A DNA stretch of 64,000 bases from Methylacidiphilales bacterium (GTDB taxonomy: Bacteria; Verrucomicrobiota; Verrucomicrobiia; Methylacidiphilales; UBA1321). Positions within the stretch are counted from its first letter, which is position 1. The number at the start of each line of letters is the position of its first letter. The stretch is taken from positions 26,528 to 90,527 of the forward strand of contig JAJSLK010000063.1 of NCBI GenBank assembly GCA_021272165.1, read 5' to 3'. Below are positions 51,335 to 60,604 of this stretch, in pieces. A program made the position numbers and the translations under genes. Under the pieces are notes generated by a model. That model ran no database searches and had not been told where the DNA came from. It saw only the letters and a list, made by a program, of their open reading frames with translations.

Positions 51335-53443
51335 CTACTTTTTGGTCATGATGCGGACGCCGGTCCAACCGGCGTCCGGTGGATTTTTCGCAAGTTCCTC
51401 GCAGTCGGCGAGGTAATCGGAAGCGAGGAAGTCATCAGGTCTGAGCTGGAGGGCCTGGGTGAAAAGATCGCGGGCCCGGGCAAATTCGCGCTGGCGAAAG
51501 AGAGCGACGGCCTCCTCGTAGAGGCGAAGGAACTCTTCAAAATCAGGAGACTGCGATTCCGATTTTTCGCCCAGCACGGTAAAGGTCTGGACCGCCTTGG
51601 TCTTGCCCTTGACTTGGACGAGATCGACGGTGCGCAGATGGAACTGATCGCGGACAAGTTCCGCGACACTTTCACCGAGGAGGATCTGGACATGGTATTC
51701 CTTGGTCAGGCCCTCGATGCGGGAGCCGAGATTGACGGCGTCGCCGATAACGGCGAATTCCTTGTGCTGCTGGGAGCCCATGTCGCCGACGATGACCTGA
51801 CCATGGTTGAGGCCAATGCCGATCTGCCATTCCCCCCGGCCCTCGGCGAGCCATTTGGTATTGAGGACGCGGAGTTCGGTGAGCATGGCGAGGGAGGCGC
51901 GGACGGCGCGGATGGCGTCCTCCTTCGGGCCGAAGTTGTAGGGTGTGTTGCCCCAGACGGCCATGATTCCATCGCCCATGAATTTATCGAGGGAGCCATC
52001 ATGGCGGAAGACGCAGTCGACCATGGCGGTGAAGTATTCGTTGAGTTTTTCGACCAGCTTCTGGGAGTCGGCCTCCTCGGTCATCGTGGTGAAGCCGCGG
52101 ATGTCGGAAAAGAGGACGGTGACGGGGCGGCGGGTGCCGGCGAGCATTTCGCGGTAGCTGTCGGTATGGTCGAGGAGGTACTGGACGACGTTTTTGGAAT
52201 TGTAGCGTTCGAAGGTGGTGCGGAGGCGGAATTTTTCAACCTGGGCCAGGACGAAATCGTAGACGAAACCGGCACCGGCGGTGGCGCTGAAGATGCCGAT
52301 GGGCGCGACGGCAGGCAGCAGCCAGCCGGGGCCATTGTAGGCCCACATGAGGACCGCGCCGTAGGCGCCCAGGAGCGTGACGGCAGCGGGGAAGCGCCAG
52401 GCAATTTGGGGAATGGCGAGAGCAAGGAGAAGGGCGATTAGTCCGGCACCGAGAGCCGAGGTAATATTGAGGCGATCTGATGCGGGATAGAGAAACTCAT
52501 TTTGCAGGAGGGAATTGATGGCGTTGAGGTGGATCTCGGCGCCATTCATCAGGCCCCACGGCGTTTCGAGCTCATCCTTGGTCCAGTCACCTTGAGGACC
52601 AATGAGGACAATTTTCCCACGAAAGAAATCACCATGATGAAATGTTTTGTTCCAACTATCGGGATCGAAGATGGTGTAGAGCGAATAGGAGGGGAATTTT
52701 GTTTCAGGTTTGCCTGCGAAGCGAAGCGCGCGCGAATCGAGATCATCGGGGACCAGATTGTTGAAACCCGCCTTCTGAACAGTGCGGGCAGCGAGAGAAT
52801 AATATTTTGGGAGTTTGTCAGAGCCTGGAATCTTGTGATTGAGGTATTCCAGGTTCTGACGGTATTGGGCATCGGTGACGACGCCGTAGGGATTTTTCCA
52901 AAAATTGAGATAGGCGAGGCGGTTATCGAAGGCGTCCTGGTCAGGGAACAGATCGGACGCGGGTAAAGTCAGCGTCGTGGAATAGCCGTTGAGCTGTTCA
53001 TCGCTGAAGTTCATGCCAATCACCACATGATCGCGATTGTGGTCAAGGACTTCTTTCCACAGGACATCCTCCGGCTTGGGTGAAAGAAAAAGGATGTCGA
53101 GAGTCACGACTTTTGCGCCGGCGGAAATGAGGCGGTCGCAGGCGTCGGCATAGACCTCGCGCGAGAAAGGATAACCAGCGCGCATGAGGGAGAGGGGCCG
53201 GGAGGCCGCAATGACCCGGTCATCGAGCTGGCTAAGCGAAACGGAGGCTGTGTCGATGGTAAGAAAAACCAGGTCGGGATCAACGGGGGCACCGCGGCCG
53301 TAACGGACGCGATCCGCAATGGTGGACAGTTCGCTCTTCGGTAGAAAATCGAAGGAGTAATATTTGAGAAAGCCCCAGAGGAGAAGAAATCCCAGGCAGA
53401 TTAAAACATGAATGATTTCACGCCTTTTGAGCCATCGCACCAC
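51335..53443 (-). CDS. CHASE2-domain adenylate/guanylate cyclase
   Basis: CHASE2-like periplasmic region with 3 TM; cyclase [67 protein letters not shown]. Confidence 0.92.
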   Translation of the reverse strand: MVRWLKRREIIHVLICLGFLLLWGFLKYYSFDFLPKSELSTIADRVRYGRGAPVDPDLVFLTIDTASVSLSQLDDRVIAASRPLSLMRAGYPFSREVYADACDRLISAGAKVVTLDILFLSPKPEDVLWKEVLDHNRDHVVIGMNFSDEQLNGYSTTLTLPASDLFPDQDAFDNRLAYLNFWKNPYGVVTDAQYRQNLEYLNHKIPGSDKLPKYYSLAARTVQKAGFNNLVPDDLDSRALRFAGKPETKFPSYSLYTIFDPDSWNKTFHHGDFFRGKIVLIGPQGDWTKDELETPWGLMNGAEIHLNAINSLLQNEFLYPASDRLNITSALGAGLIALLLALAIPQIAWRFPAAVTLLGAYGAVLMWAYNGPGWLLPAVAPIGIFSATAGAGFVYDFVLAQVEKFRLRTTFERYNSKNVVQYLLDHTDSYREMLAGTRRPVTVLFSDIRGFTTMTEEADSQKLVEKLNEYFTAMVDCVFRHDGSLDKFMGDGIMAVWGNTPYNFGPKEDAIRAVRASLAMLTELRVLNTKWLAEGRGEWQIGIGLNHGQVIVGDMGSQQHKEFAVIGDAVNLGSRIEGLTKEYHVQILLGESVAELVRDQFHLRTVDLVQVKGKTKAVQTFTVLGEKSESQSPDFEEFLRLYEEAVALFRQREFARARDLFTQALQLRPDDFLASDYLADCEELAKNPPDAGWTGVRIMTKK

Positions 53444-53499
53444 GGGCTAATCAGAGCGGAAGCCGGGCGGGCTGGCAAGGCGGTCGTCGGAGGTTATTC

Positions 53500-53638
53500 A
53501 CATAGTGTATTGCCTAAGTGTAATGCTCTGGCTTTGAACGGGTGCCTGAGGGGATGCGTCTATCCCTATGTAAGTTCATTCATCCCTCCCCTGGCCGGGC
53601 GGTGACTCTCTGAGTTGCCGCCCGGTCTTTTTTTGCAA
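53500..53638 (+). ncRNA. Candidate structured small RNA ending in a Rho-independent terminator
   Basis: Internal complementary segments (gaggggatg / catccctc) then CCGGGCGG tgactctctgagttg CCGCCCGG TCTTTTTTT; no convincing ORF. Confidence 0.4.
53594..53635 (+). terminator. Rho-independent terminator-like hairpin
   Basis: ccgggcggtgactctctgagttgccgcccggtcttttttt. Confidence 0.7.
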
Positions 53639-53662
53639 CGAAAACACCGCTAAGGTGGATCC

Positions 53663-54157
53663 ATGGCCCCGGGTTCCATCTTCATCGTCATGGGCGTTTC
53701 CGGCAGCGGCAAGACGACCATAGCGTAGCGTCTGGCGGAGGCGACAGGAGGCCATTGGCTGGATGCGGATGATTTTCATTCCGCGGAGAACAAGGCGAAG
53801 ATGTCCTCAGGTATTCCGCTTACGGACGAGGACCGGTGGCAGTGGCTGGAGCGACTCCATGTGGAACTCCGTTCGATGGCAGGGAAGGGCGCTCCGATTT
53901 TCCTGGCCTGTTCGGCATTGAAACAAGCGTACCGGGACCGACTGATAGCGGGATTATCGCAGGTCCGGTTTGTTTATCTTAAAGGTTCAATGGAGCTGAT
54001 CCGCCGCCGGATGCTCGCACGGCCGCATCACTTCATGCCGGCGGCATTGCTGGAGAGCCAGTTCGCCGACCTGGAGGAACCGGCGGATGCAATCGTGCTC
54101 GATATTGCCCGATCACCGGAGGAAATGGTGCATGATTTTCTGCGCATTGCAGGGTGA
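53663..54157 (+). pseudogene. gntK: Gluconokinase with in-frame amber codon after the P-loop
   Basis: MAPGSIFIVMGVSGSGKTTIA*RLAEATGGHWLDADDFHSAENKAKMSSGIPLTDEDRWQWLERL; TAG at 53726-53728; rest of the frame intact. Confidence 0.88.
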
Positions 54158-54228
54158 CAACGGTTCGCTAGCCGCATGCTTGTCAATTGGGCGGAGGAGA
54201 GGAGAATAAATAAAAACGAGGGGCCTTT

Positions 54229-55137
54229 ATGGAAAAAAGAATGCTGGGTAAGACCGGATTAAATGTGACGGTGCTGGGGCATGGGGCGATGGAAATCCGC
54301 GGGCCGCGGATCTGGGGCGGTCGGCCCGTGACGGATCAGGAAGCGGAACGAATCCTGAATGCGGTGCTGGACGCCGGCATCAATTTCATCGACACGGCCT
54401 GGGATTACGGCCGGAGCGAGGAGTATATCGGGCAGTTTATTTCAGGCCGGAGACAGGAATACGTGCTGGCGACGAAATGCGGCTGCACCTGGGTGGATAA
54501 AGGCGATCATGACGACACGCCGCATGTCTGGACCCGGGACAACCTGCGGAAGAACATTGATTCCAGCCTGCAGCGGATGAAGACCGATTACATCGACATC
54601 TGGCAATTGCATAATCCGTCTCCGGAGGAAGTAGAGCGGGGCGATCTGGTGCCGTTTATGGACGAGGTCAAAAAAGCGGGGAAGGTTCGGCATGTGGCGA
54701 TCAGCTCGACGCTGCCTCACCTGCCCATCTTTTTAAAATGGGGCGTATTCGAAACGTTTCAGATTCCCTACTCGGCATTGGAGCGGGCGCACGAAGAGGT
54801 TCTTTCCCAGGTGGCACGGGCCGGTGCAGGAGTGATCGTGCGCGGCGGAGTGGCCCGGGGCGAGCCGGGATCGGGATTGGGCGACGGCGGGCGGTGGAAT
54901 GCCTTTGAACAGGCGCGGCTCGACGAGCTTTGTGCGCCGGGTGAAAGCCGGACGACCTTCCTGATGCGATTTACCATTTCGCATCCCGACATGCATACGA
55001 CGATCGTCGGGACGAAGAATCCCGGGCATCTGGCGGAGAACGTCAAGGCGGCCCAGGCCGGGCCTTTGCCCGCGGACGTTTACGCTGAAGCCAAAAAGCG
55101 GCTGACGGCGGTCGGCCAGGCGTCGACGTCGGTTTAG
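54229..55137 (+). CDS. Aldo/keto reductase
   Basis: MLGKTGLNVTVLGHGAMEI; INFIDTAWDYGRSEEYIG; DIWQLHNPSPEEV. Confidence 0.92.
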   Translation: MEKRMLGKTGLNVTVLGHGAMEIRGPRIWGGRPVTDQEAERILNAVLDAGINFIDTAWDYGRSEEYIGQFISGRRQEYVLATKCGCTWVDKGDHDDTPHVWTRDNLRKNIDSSLQRMKTDYIDIWQLHNPSPEEVERGDLVPFMDEVKKAGKVRHVAISSTLPHLPIFLKWGVFETFQIPYSALERAHEEVLSQVARAGAGVIVRGGVARGEPGSGLGDGGRWNAFEQARLDELCAPGESRTTFLMRFTISHPDMHTTIVGTKNPGHLAENVKAAQAGPLPADVYAEAKKRLTAVGQASTSV

Positions 55138-55157
55138 CGCGGGCCGGGACGGGTATC

Positions 55158-56171
55158 GTGATGAAAACCCTCGCTGGATATTTGAAAGCATCCTGGCAGA
55201 CGGAACTGCGGCAAATCGAGCTGCCCGAAACACCGCCGCCCGGGGAAGTGCTTTTGCGGGTGGAAGCCTGTGGCATTTGCGGCACCGATCTGTCGGCGGC
55301 AGTGAAGGCGGAGAAGTGGCAGCCCTTTGGACATGAAATCGCTGGAGTGATCGAAAAAGTGGGAGAAGGACTGGGGCATCTTTCGCCGGGGCAAAAGGTG
55401 GTGTTGGAGACGTCAAGTTTTTGCGGCCATTGCGCAATGTGCCGGAACGGGCGCGTGAATCTGTGCAACAAGGCGCCCCAGTTCTGGGGCCGGCCGGCGA
55501 TGGGTTTCAGCGAGCACATGGTGGCGCCAGGCTGTTGCGTGGTGCCTTATGAAGGCCTTTCCGCGGAAGTGGCGAGCCTGGCGGAGCCCGCGGGCGTCGC
55601 CTACGACATGGTAAAGACGGCGAACGTGGCCTTTGGCGATCGCGTGGCGTTGATCGGCCCGGGGCCGATTGGGCTGATGGCGATTCCGATTTTGCTGCGC
55701 GGGGGCGCCCGCGAGGTGGTGTGCCTGGGACGATCACGGAACAAGCTGCGGTTGGAAGTGGCGCAAAAGCTGGGGGCCAAGATACGGATCGTGGAAGGAT
55801 CTCCGGCCGGGGAAAAGGATTTGCAGCGGCAATTTGAGCACGTGCTGGTCACGGCGCCGGTGGGGACGATTCCCTCCGCGCTTGGGCTGCTGGCTTACGG
55901 CGGCGAGCTGACCTATATCGGGATCGGGACGGAGGCGGGGCCGATCAGCTTCGACGCGAACGAGTTTCATTTCCGGAAGCTGCAATTGCGGGCGAGCTTC
56001 GCCAGCCCCGCGCTTTATTTTCCCATTGTGCTCGATCTGCTGAGGGCAAACGTGATTCCCGGGGATTTGATTATTTCGCACCGGTTCTCATTAAAGGATC
56101 TAGCGGAAGCGATGCACCTGAACCGCGACCGGAAGGAAGAAGCGGTGAAGGTGGTGATGAGAAATCCGTAA
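55158..56171 (+). CDS. Zinc-dependent alcohol/polyol dehydrogenase (MDR family)
   Basis: GEVLLRVEACGICGTDLSA; PFGHEIAGVIEKVGEGLGHLSPGQKV; FCGHCAMCRNGRVNLC; GPGPIGLMAIPIL. Confidence 0.93.
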   Translation: MMKTLAGYLKASWQTELRQIELPETPPPGEVLLRVEACGICGTDLSAAVKAEKWQPFGHEIAGVIEKVGEGLGHLSPGQKVVLETSSFCGHCAMCRNGRVNLCNKAPQFWGRPAMGFSEHMVAPGCCVVPYEGLSAEVASLAEPAGVAYDMVKTANVAFGDRVALIGPGPIGLMAIPILLRGGAREVVCLGRSRNKLRLEVAQKLGAKIRIVEGSPAGEKDLQRQFEHVLVTAPVGTIPSALGLLAYGGELTYIGIGTEAGPISFDANEFHFRKLQLRASFASPALYFPIVLDLLRANVIPGDLIISHRFSLKDLAEAMHLNRDRKEEAVKVVMRNP

Positions 56172-56295
56172 ACGGAGATGTGACCGGCCATTTTCCGGCG
56201 AGCCTTATCCTATTTTGAAGATACGCGCCAATTTAGCAGACTTTCCCCGGGGCGCATCTTGAATTCCGGAGTTTCACTTTCGGCAGTGGCATTCC

Positions 56296-56616
56296 ATGCG
56301 AAGTGGGCGATGTTTTGGGATGAAACCATTGGGTTGGATCGGGTGCGTTTTGCTCGCGGGAGCCATGGTCAGCGCGGCCATGGCCCAGAGTAACAGTCGG
56401 CCGGCAGCGGCGCCGGGAATGTCATCCATTACCCCGCCGAATGCACCGGGAAGGCCTTCCACGCCATCTCCAAATGCACCCGGAATATCATCCGTTCCCC
56501 GGCCAGCAGCGCCTGGAATGCCTTCAACCACAGCATCTAACGCACCGGGACTGCCCACCAACGGCGCAGGAACAAACGAGAATGTGAATCCGACGCCACC
56601 GGGAAATGAACAATAA
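56296..56616 (+). CDS. Small secreted Pro/Ala/Gly/Ser-rich repeat protein
   Basis: Signal peptide then repeats PAAAPGMSSITPPNAPGRPSTPSPNAPGISSVPRPAAPGMPSTTASNAPGLPT. Confidence 0.65.
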   Translation: MRSGRCFGMKPLGWIGCVLLAGAMVSAAMAQSNSRPAAAPGMSSITPPNAPGRPSTPSPNAPGISSVPRPAAPGMPSTTASNAPGLPTNGAGTNENVNPTPPGNEQ

Positions 56617-56686
56617 GATAGATTTAATGCCTGGGGCCACTTGAAGAGGGGCGTTTCTGCATTAGGTTTTCCCAAAGCAGGGTCGT

Positions 56687-57172
56687 ATGAAGCGTGCGTT
56701 GGTTAGAGGCTTGGAAATTTTGTCATTCCTCCTCTGGATGCTATTTACCATTAGTGCCATTGCCATGGCTGGACTGGGTATGGAAGGATCTCTTCTCTCC
56801 GCCTTCATGTTCCTGACTGGAAGTTCACAGCCGGTGCATGTTCCCTTAAATTTGTTGTTGGGCGGCGTCGTGGGGATGGTCATTTCCATTTTTTGGCGGC
56901 AGGTGGGAGTCGATTACTTTAACTATTTGCTTTATGATTCGCCCAAGTTCATGGGCGGAGACGAAGATGAGGACGCTCCGTCTTTCATTCTGCAGGCGCT
57001 GATTCGTGATGTGGAGGAAAGCGAAGGCTTTGCCCGCAACGAAGCACGGGCCCGCGCGAAGACCTGGCTGCTGGACCATGTCTCCCTGCTGAACGAGGAG
57101 GAGATCCATCTGGCCGAGGCCCATTTCGGCTACATGTTACCGGCGGGCTGGGGACATCCGTCGGAGCGCTAG
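56687..57172 (+). CDS. Hypothetical membrane protein
   Basis: Two hydrophobic N-terminal segments and a charged C-terminus; 161 aa. Confidence 0.6.
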   Translation: MKRALVRGLEILSFLLWMLFTISAIAMAGLGMEGSLLSAFMFLTGSSQPVHVPLNLLLGGVVGMVISIFWRQVGVDYFNYLLYDSPKFMGGDEDEDAPSFILQALIRDVEESEGFARNEARARAKTWLLDHVSLLNEEEIHLAEAHFGYMLPAGWGHPSER

Positions 57173-57207
57173 AGAATAGCGGGTGACATCCGATCCTGTT
57201 TTGAGAG

Positions 57208-57236
57208 CGGAGCCAACGGGGCTCGAACCCGTTTCC
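57208..57236 (-). pseudogene. tRNA 3'-end fragment (T-arm and acceptor strand), likely att site
   Basis: Reverse complement GGAAACGGGTTCGAGCCCCGTTGGCTCCG: T-stem ACGGG/CCCGT with TTCGAGC loop; lies 109 bp before an integrase gene. Confidence 0.65.
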
Positions 57237-57344
57237 ATGGAAAGCCTGAATTTGTGTTCCTGGCCTCTTATCAGAGGTAAAGTAGAAGTTTTTCACCTCC
57301 GTTCGTTCATGTAAGGACTTGCATCTTTATGAAAATAGAGTGTA

Positions 57345-58586
57345 ATGTTTGTAATGCGCAAAACCTCTGAAAAATGGCCGATTGCGATCAAGGCCGGTAG
57401 CGTCACGGTCAAAATTTATCGGACGGTGAACCGGGGCCGCCCAATGTTCACCGCCAGCTATCACGAGGCCGGAGGCCGTAGGCTACGCCAATTTGCCGAT
57501 TTAGCCGATGCCCGCCGGGAAGCCAAGGTCATTGCTGGGCAATTGAGCGCGGGGCAAGGTGCGGCCTTGGAGCTTACCGGGAAGGATCGCGACGTTTATC
57601 TCTTCGCAGTGTCGAAGCTCAAGCCGTTACAGGTGCCCTTAAATGTCGCCGTGGAAGAGTTTGTTGCCGCCAAAAAAATCGGTGTACCCTTGTTAGCTGC
57701 CGCCAAATTCTATCATGAGACGCACTCGGCCAAACTGCCGGAGAAAACCGTCTCTGATGTCGTCGCCGAGTTCCTTGTGGCGAAAAAGGCTGATGGCCGC
57801 AGCGTCCGCTACCTTCAGGACTGCAAAGCTCGCCTGGAGCGATTCTCGCGCGATTTCAGGGAGAATTTGAAGGACGTGCGGACTAAGGAGCTAGATGCTT
57901 GGTTGCGTGGCCTGAAACTGTCGCCCAGGACACGTAATAATTTTCGGACGGTCATTTGCTCCCTCTTTAGTTTTGCCCGCGATAATGGTTATTTGGTCAA
58001 GGGCAAGCCAACGGAAGCCGAATCAAGTACGGTTGCAAAGCAGGGAGACGGTGAGATCGAGGTATTCACACCGGCGGAATTTGCGCTGCTTCTCACGGCG
58101 GCGGATGAACATCTTTTGCCGTTTCTCATCTTCGGGGGCATGGCCGGGCTGAGGAGTGCGGAGATTCTCCGGTTGAAATGGGAAAACGTGAACTGGGCGG
58201 AAGGTGTTATCGAAATCCAAGGTTCCGTGGCGAAAACCGGAACGCGCCGTCTTGCGCCCTTGGTTCCCGCCGCTGCCGCATGGCTCAAGTCCTATAAGGG
58301 GGCACGAGGCCCGGTTATCGGGGCAATCAAACTTTACGAACGATTGGAGAAGCTGTCCGAATCGACCGGCGTGGCATGGAAACAAAACGCGCTTCGCCAC
58401 AGCTTTTGCAGCTACCGCATGGCTACCTTGAAGGACGCTCCCCGCGTCTCCTATGAGGTAGGTAATTCTGTCCGTATCATTCAACGGCATTACGACAAGG
58501 TCGTGACCGAATCGCAGGGGAAGACGTGGTTTTCCATCTTGCCAAAGACTGCCGCGAATGTGATTCAGATGGAGGCTGCGGCATGA
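57345..58586 (+). CDS. Tyrosine-family site-specific integrase
   Basis: FGGMAGLRSAEILRLKWENVNW (R), ALRHSFCSYRM (HxxR-like), VRIIQRHYDKV (H/Y). Confidence 0.9.
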   Translation: MFVMRKTSEKWPIAIKAGSVTVKIYRTVNRGRPMFTASYHEAGGRRLRQFADLADARREAKVIAGQLSAGQGAALELTGKDRDVYLFAVSKLKPLQVPLNVAVEEFVAAKKIGVPLLAAAKFYHETHSAKLPEKTVSDVVAEFLVAKKADGRSVRYLQDCKARLERFSRDFRENLKDVRTKELDAWLRGLKLSPRTRNNFRTVICSLFSFARDNGYLVKGKPTEAESSTVAKQGDGEIEVFTPAEFALLLTAADEHLLPFLIFGGMAGLRSAEILRLKWENVNWAEGVIEIQGSVAKTGTRRLAPLVPAAAAWLKSYKGARGPVIGAIKLYERLEKLSESTGVAWKQNALRHSFCSYRMATLKDAPRVSYEVGNSVRIIQRHYDKVVTESQGKTWFSILPKTAANVIQMEAAA

Positions 58587-59347
58587 AGAAAAAGGCCCAG
58601 ACCTTGCCGAAGAAGTTAGGTGACGAGTTCGACCTTACCTATATTGAGACGCTGAGCGAACAGGAACGCCGCGCCGCGACGTTTTACGAATACGCCCGCC
58701 ATTCCGGTCCGATCAAGGATTTGATAATGGAGTTGCGAAAAGAAGGCATTTTCAGCGGGAGCGGGAGGGAAGCCAGCCCGGAGCTATTTAAAAAACTACT
58801 TCCAAAAATGACATCGGGCATTTTAAAGGGGGACGAACTGATATTCCTCACTAACTGCACCGATTTTCCCGATCAGCCTTTCAGACTAACGGCAGAGTAC
58901 CGTAACCTTTTTGGCTCTGGGACCCAATCATTCGGGATCAAGGCACCCTGTTTTTTTCCGTGGAAGGCCGTAGATGCTTTTCGCTCGGACTGGAGGAGCA
59001 AAGGATTAAACGAGGCTGAGATGCTGGCAAAAGCTGGCTGGTATCCAGTTTACCTGCCGTGGGGAAATTACACGGATGAAGAAATTACCGAGATGCTTGG
59101 CGAACGCATCGGTAGCTTGCGCCCCAGCCATGCTCCCGAACCTAAAAGACCTGGCCGCAAAGGGAGTTCCAAGAGTTTGGGGACGCTCGACATGGTTCGT
59201 CAGCTCAAAGCTTATCGGCTGCACGCCACATGTTGTGATCGTCCGCCTCGATTGTACCAAAGCGAAAAAGGGTGGAACCAAGCAATTCGAGCTGCCGAGA
59301 AGCGTATCGAGGGAATGATGGAGCGGCCATTTTTCGGCTCCTCTTGA
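58583..59347 (+). CDS. Hypothetical element-encoded protein
   Basis: ATGA overlap with the integrase; MKKKAQTLPKKLGDEFDLTYIETLSEQERRAATFYEYARHSGPIKDLIMELRKEG. Confidence 0.5.
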   Translation: MKKKAQTLPKKLGDEFDLTYIETLSEQERRAATFYEYARHSGPIKDLIMELRKEGIFSGSGREASPELFKKLLPKMTSGILKGDELIFLTNCTDFPDQPFRLTAEYRNLFGSGTQSFGIKAPCFFPWKAVDAFRSDWRSKGLNEAEMLAKAGWYPVYLPWGNYTDEEITEMLGERIGSLRPSHAPEPKRPGRKGSSKSLGTLDMVRQLKAYRLHATCCDRPPRLYQSEKGWNQAIRAAEKRIEGMMERPFFGSS

Positions 59348-59396
59348 GAGGAAGAAGACGGAAATAAATGGTCGGGCATTTACTTCCGTTGAGAGG

Positions 59397-59633
59397 TTGC
59401 CAGCCTGCGCATTAAAGTGCTGCCCAGTGATACGGAGCACACCACAAATCAGCGCAGGCGGCTATCTGCGGGGCGATAAGGCCCTTGCTGAATACCTCGG
59501 CGTGTGCCTCCGCACGGCCATAAATTTACGCGAACGCGGTTTTCCACACTACCGCATCGGTCGCGGAGTCTTTTTTAAGGCGAGTGACGTTGACCGCTAC
59601 CTTGAAGATCATTGCCGGAGGGGGGCGCAATGA
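59397..59633 (+). CDS. Excisionase-like HTH protein
   Basis: GDKALAEYLGVCLRTAINLRERGFPHYRIGRGVFFKASDVDRYLEDH (HTH_17 pattern). Confidence 0.75.
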   Translation: MPACALKCCPVIRSTPQISAGGYLRGDKALAEYLGVCLRTAINLRERGFPHYRIGRGVFFKASDVDRYLEDHCRRGAQ

Positions 59634-60604
59634 GGCCGCCGTTTATTCCCCGACGTACTCGCGCGGAACTTGCCAGCCCCACCGCGCCCGGTGGTCGGCA
59701 CGAACAGGCCCGGCGCATTATCTTCTCTCTCGTGGCGCAAGGATTCTGCGTCGATGCCGTTTTCGCTCAGGTGCGAGGCATGTACGGCGCTGATTTTAAG
59801 GATGCTGAAATATGGTCCTTAATCCGAGGGGCAGAGAGAAAGAATCCCCAGCCCAGCGGATACGGCAACCGCTATCACAATTCTCCCGTGCCCCGGCCCG
59901 CTCAGCCGGTCACCGCAGAAAGTGCCACCGCCGGCGTGGAGCGATTTTTAAAGTCATTCCGATGCGACGAGGCGGACGTGTGGCACGCTTCGCCCTGGCG
60001 TCCGCTGGAAGATTGGCGCATGGATTCTCTGATGGTTTTTGCCGGTCTCTTTTTTGAGCATGAGTACGTCAACATCGTTGCCGATCATGTCGAAGGTCAA
60101 CCAGTTGGCGCTGGCCAGATAATGCCACGTGACAAATGGATGCGACACTTTCGAGAGCACGGCGCTCCGCAATGCCCGGCGGGTGCATGGTTCCGATTTA
60201 ATCCGGTTGCCGAAAAGGGGAGCGGGAAAGGTGGCGCTGTCTGTGATTCGGACGTGACCGCATATCGGTTCCTGCTTATCGAATCGGACAAGCTGTCGAT
60301 GGAATTGCAGCTTTCCTTTTTGGGTAAGCTGAGACTTCCCATTGCTGCCCTCATCTCATCCGGCGGAAAGTCGATTCATTGTCTCATCAAAATGGATTGC
60401 GCCGACGCGGATGAATACCGCGAACAGGCTGCACGGATTCTGAAAATGCTCCTGCCCTATGGATTCGATATAGCCAATAAAAATCCTTCCCGCATGGCTC
60501 GCTTGCCAGGCGCTACTCGGCAAATTGACGCGAACGAGAGCGGCGAACAGCGGTTGCTTTTTTTCAGCCCAGAGGCGGCACACGGCGACAGGATTTTTCC
60601 ATGA
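59630..60604 (+). CDS. Primase/replication protein-like
   Basis: LLIESDKLSMELQLSFLGKLRLPIAALISSGGKSIHCLIKMDCADADEYREQAARILKMLLPYGFDIANKNPSRMARLPGATR, typical of element primases. Confidence 0.65.
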   Translation: MRPPFIPRRTRAELASPTAPGGRHEQARRIIFSLVAQGFCVDAVFAQVRGMYGADFKDAEIWSLIRGAERKNPQPSGYGNRYHNSPVPRPAQPVTAESATAGVERFLKSFRCDEADVWHASPWRPLEDWRMDSLMVFAGLFFEHEYVNIVADHVEGQPVGAGQIMPRDKWMRHFREHGAPQCPAGAWFRFNPVAEKGSGKGGAVCDSDVTAYRFLLIESDKLSMELQLSFLGKLRLPIAALISSGGKSIHCLIKMDCADADEYREQAARILKMLLPYGFDIANKNPSRMARLPGATRQIDANESGEQRLLFFSPEAAHGDRIFP

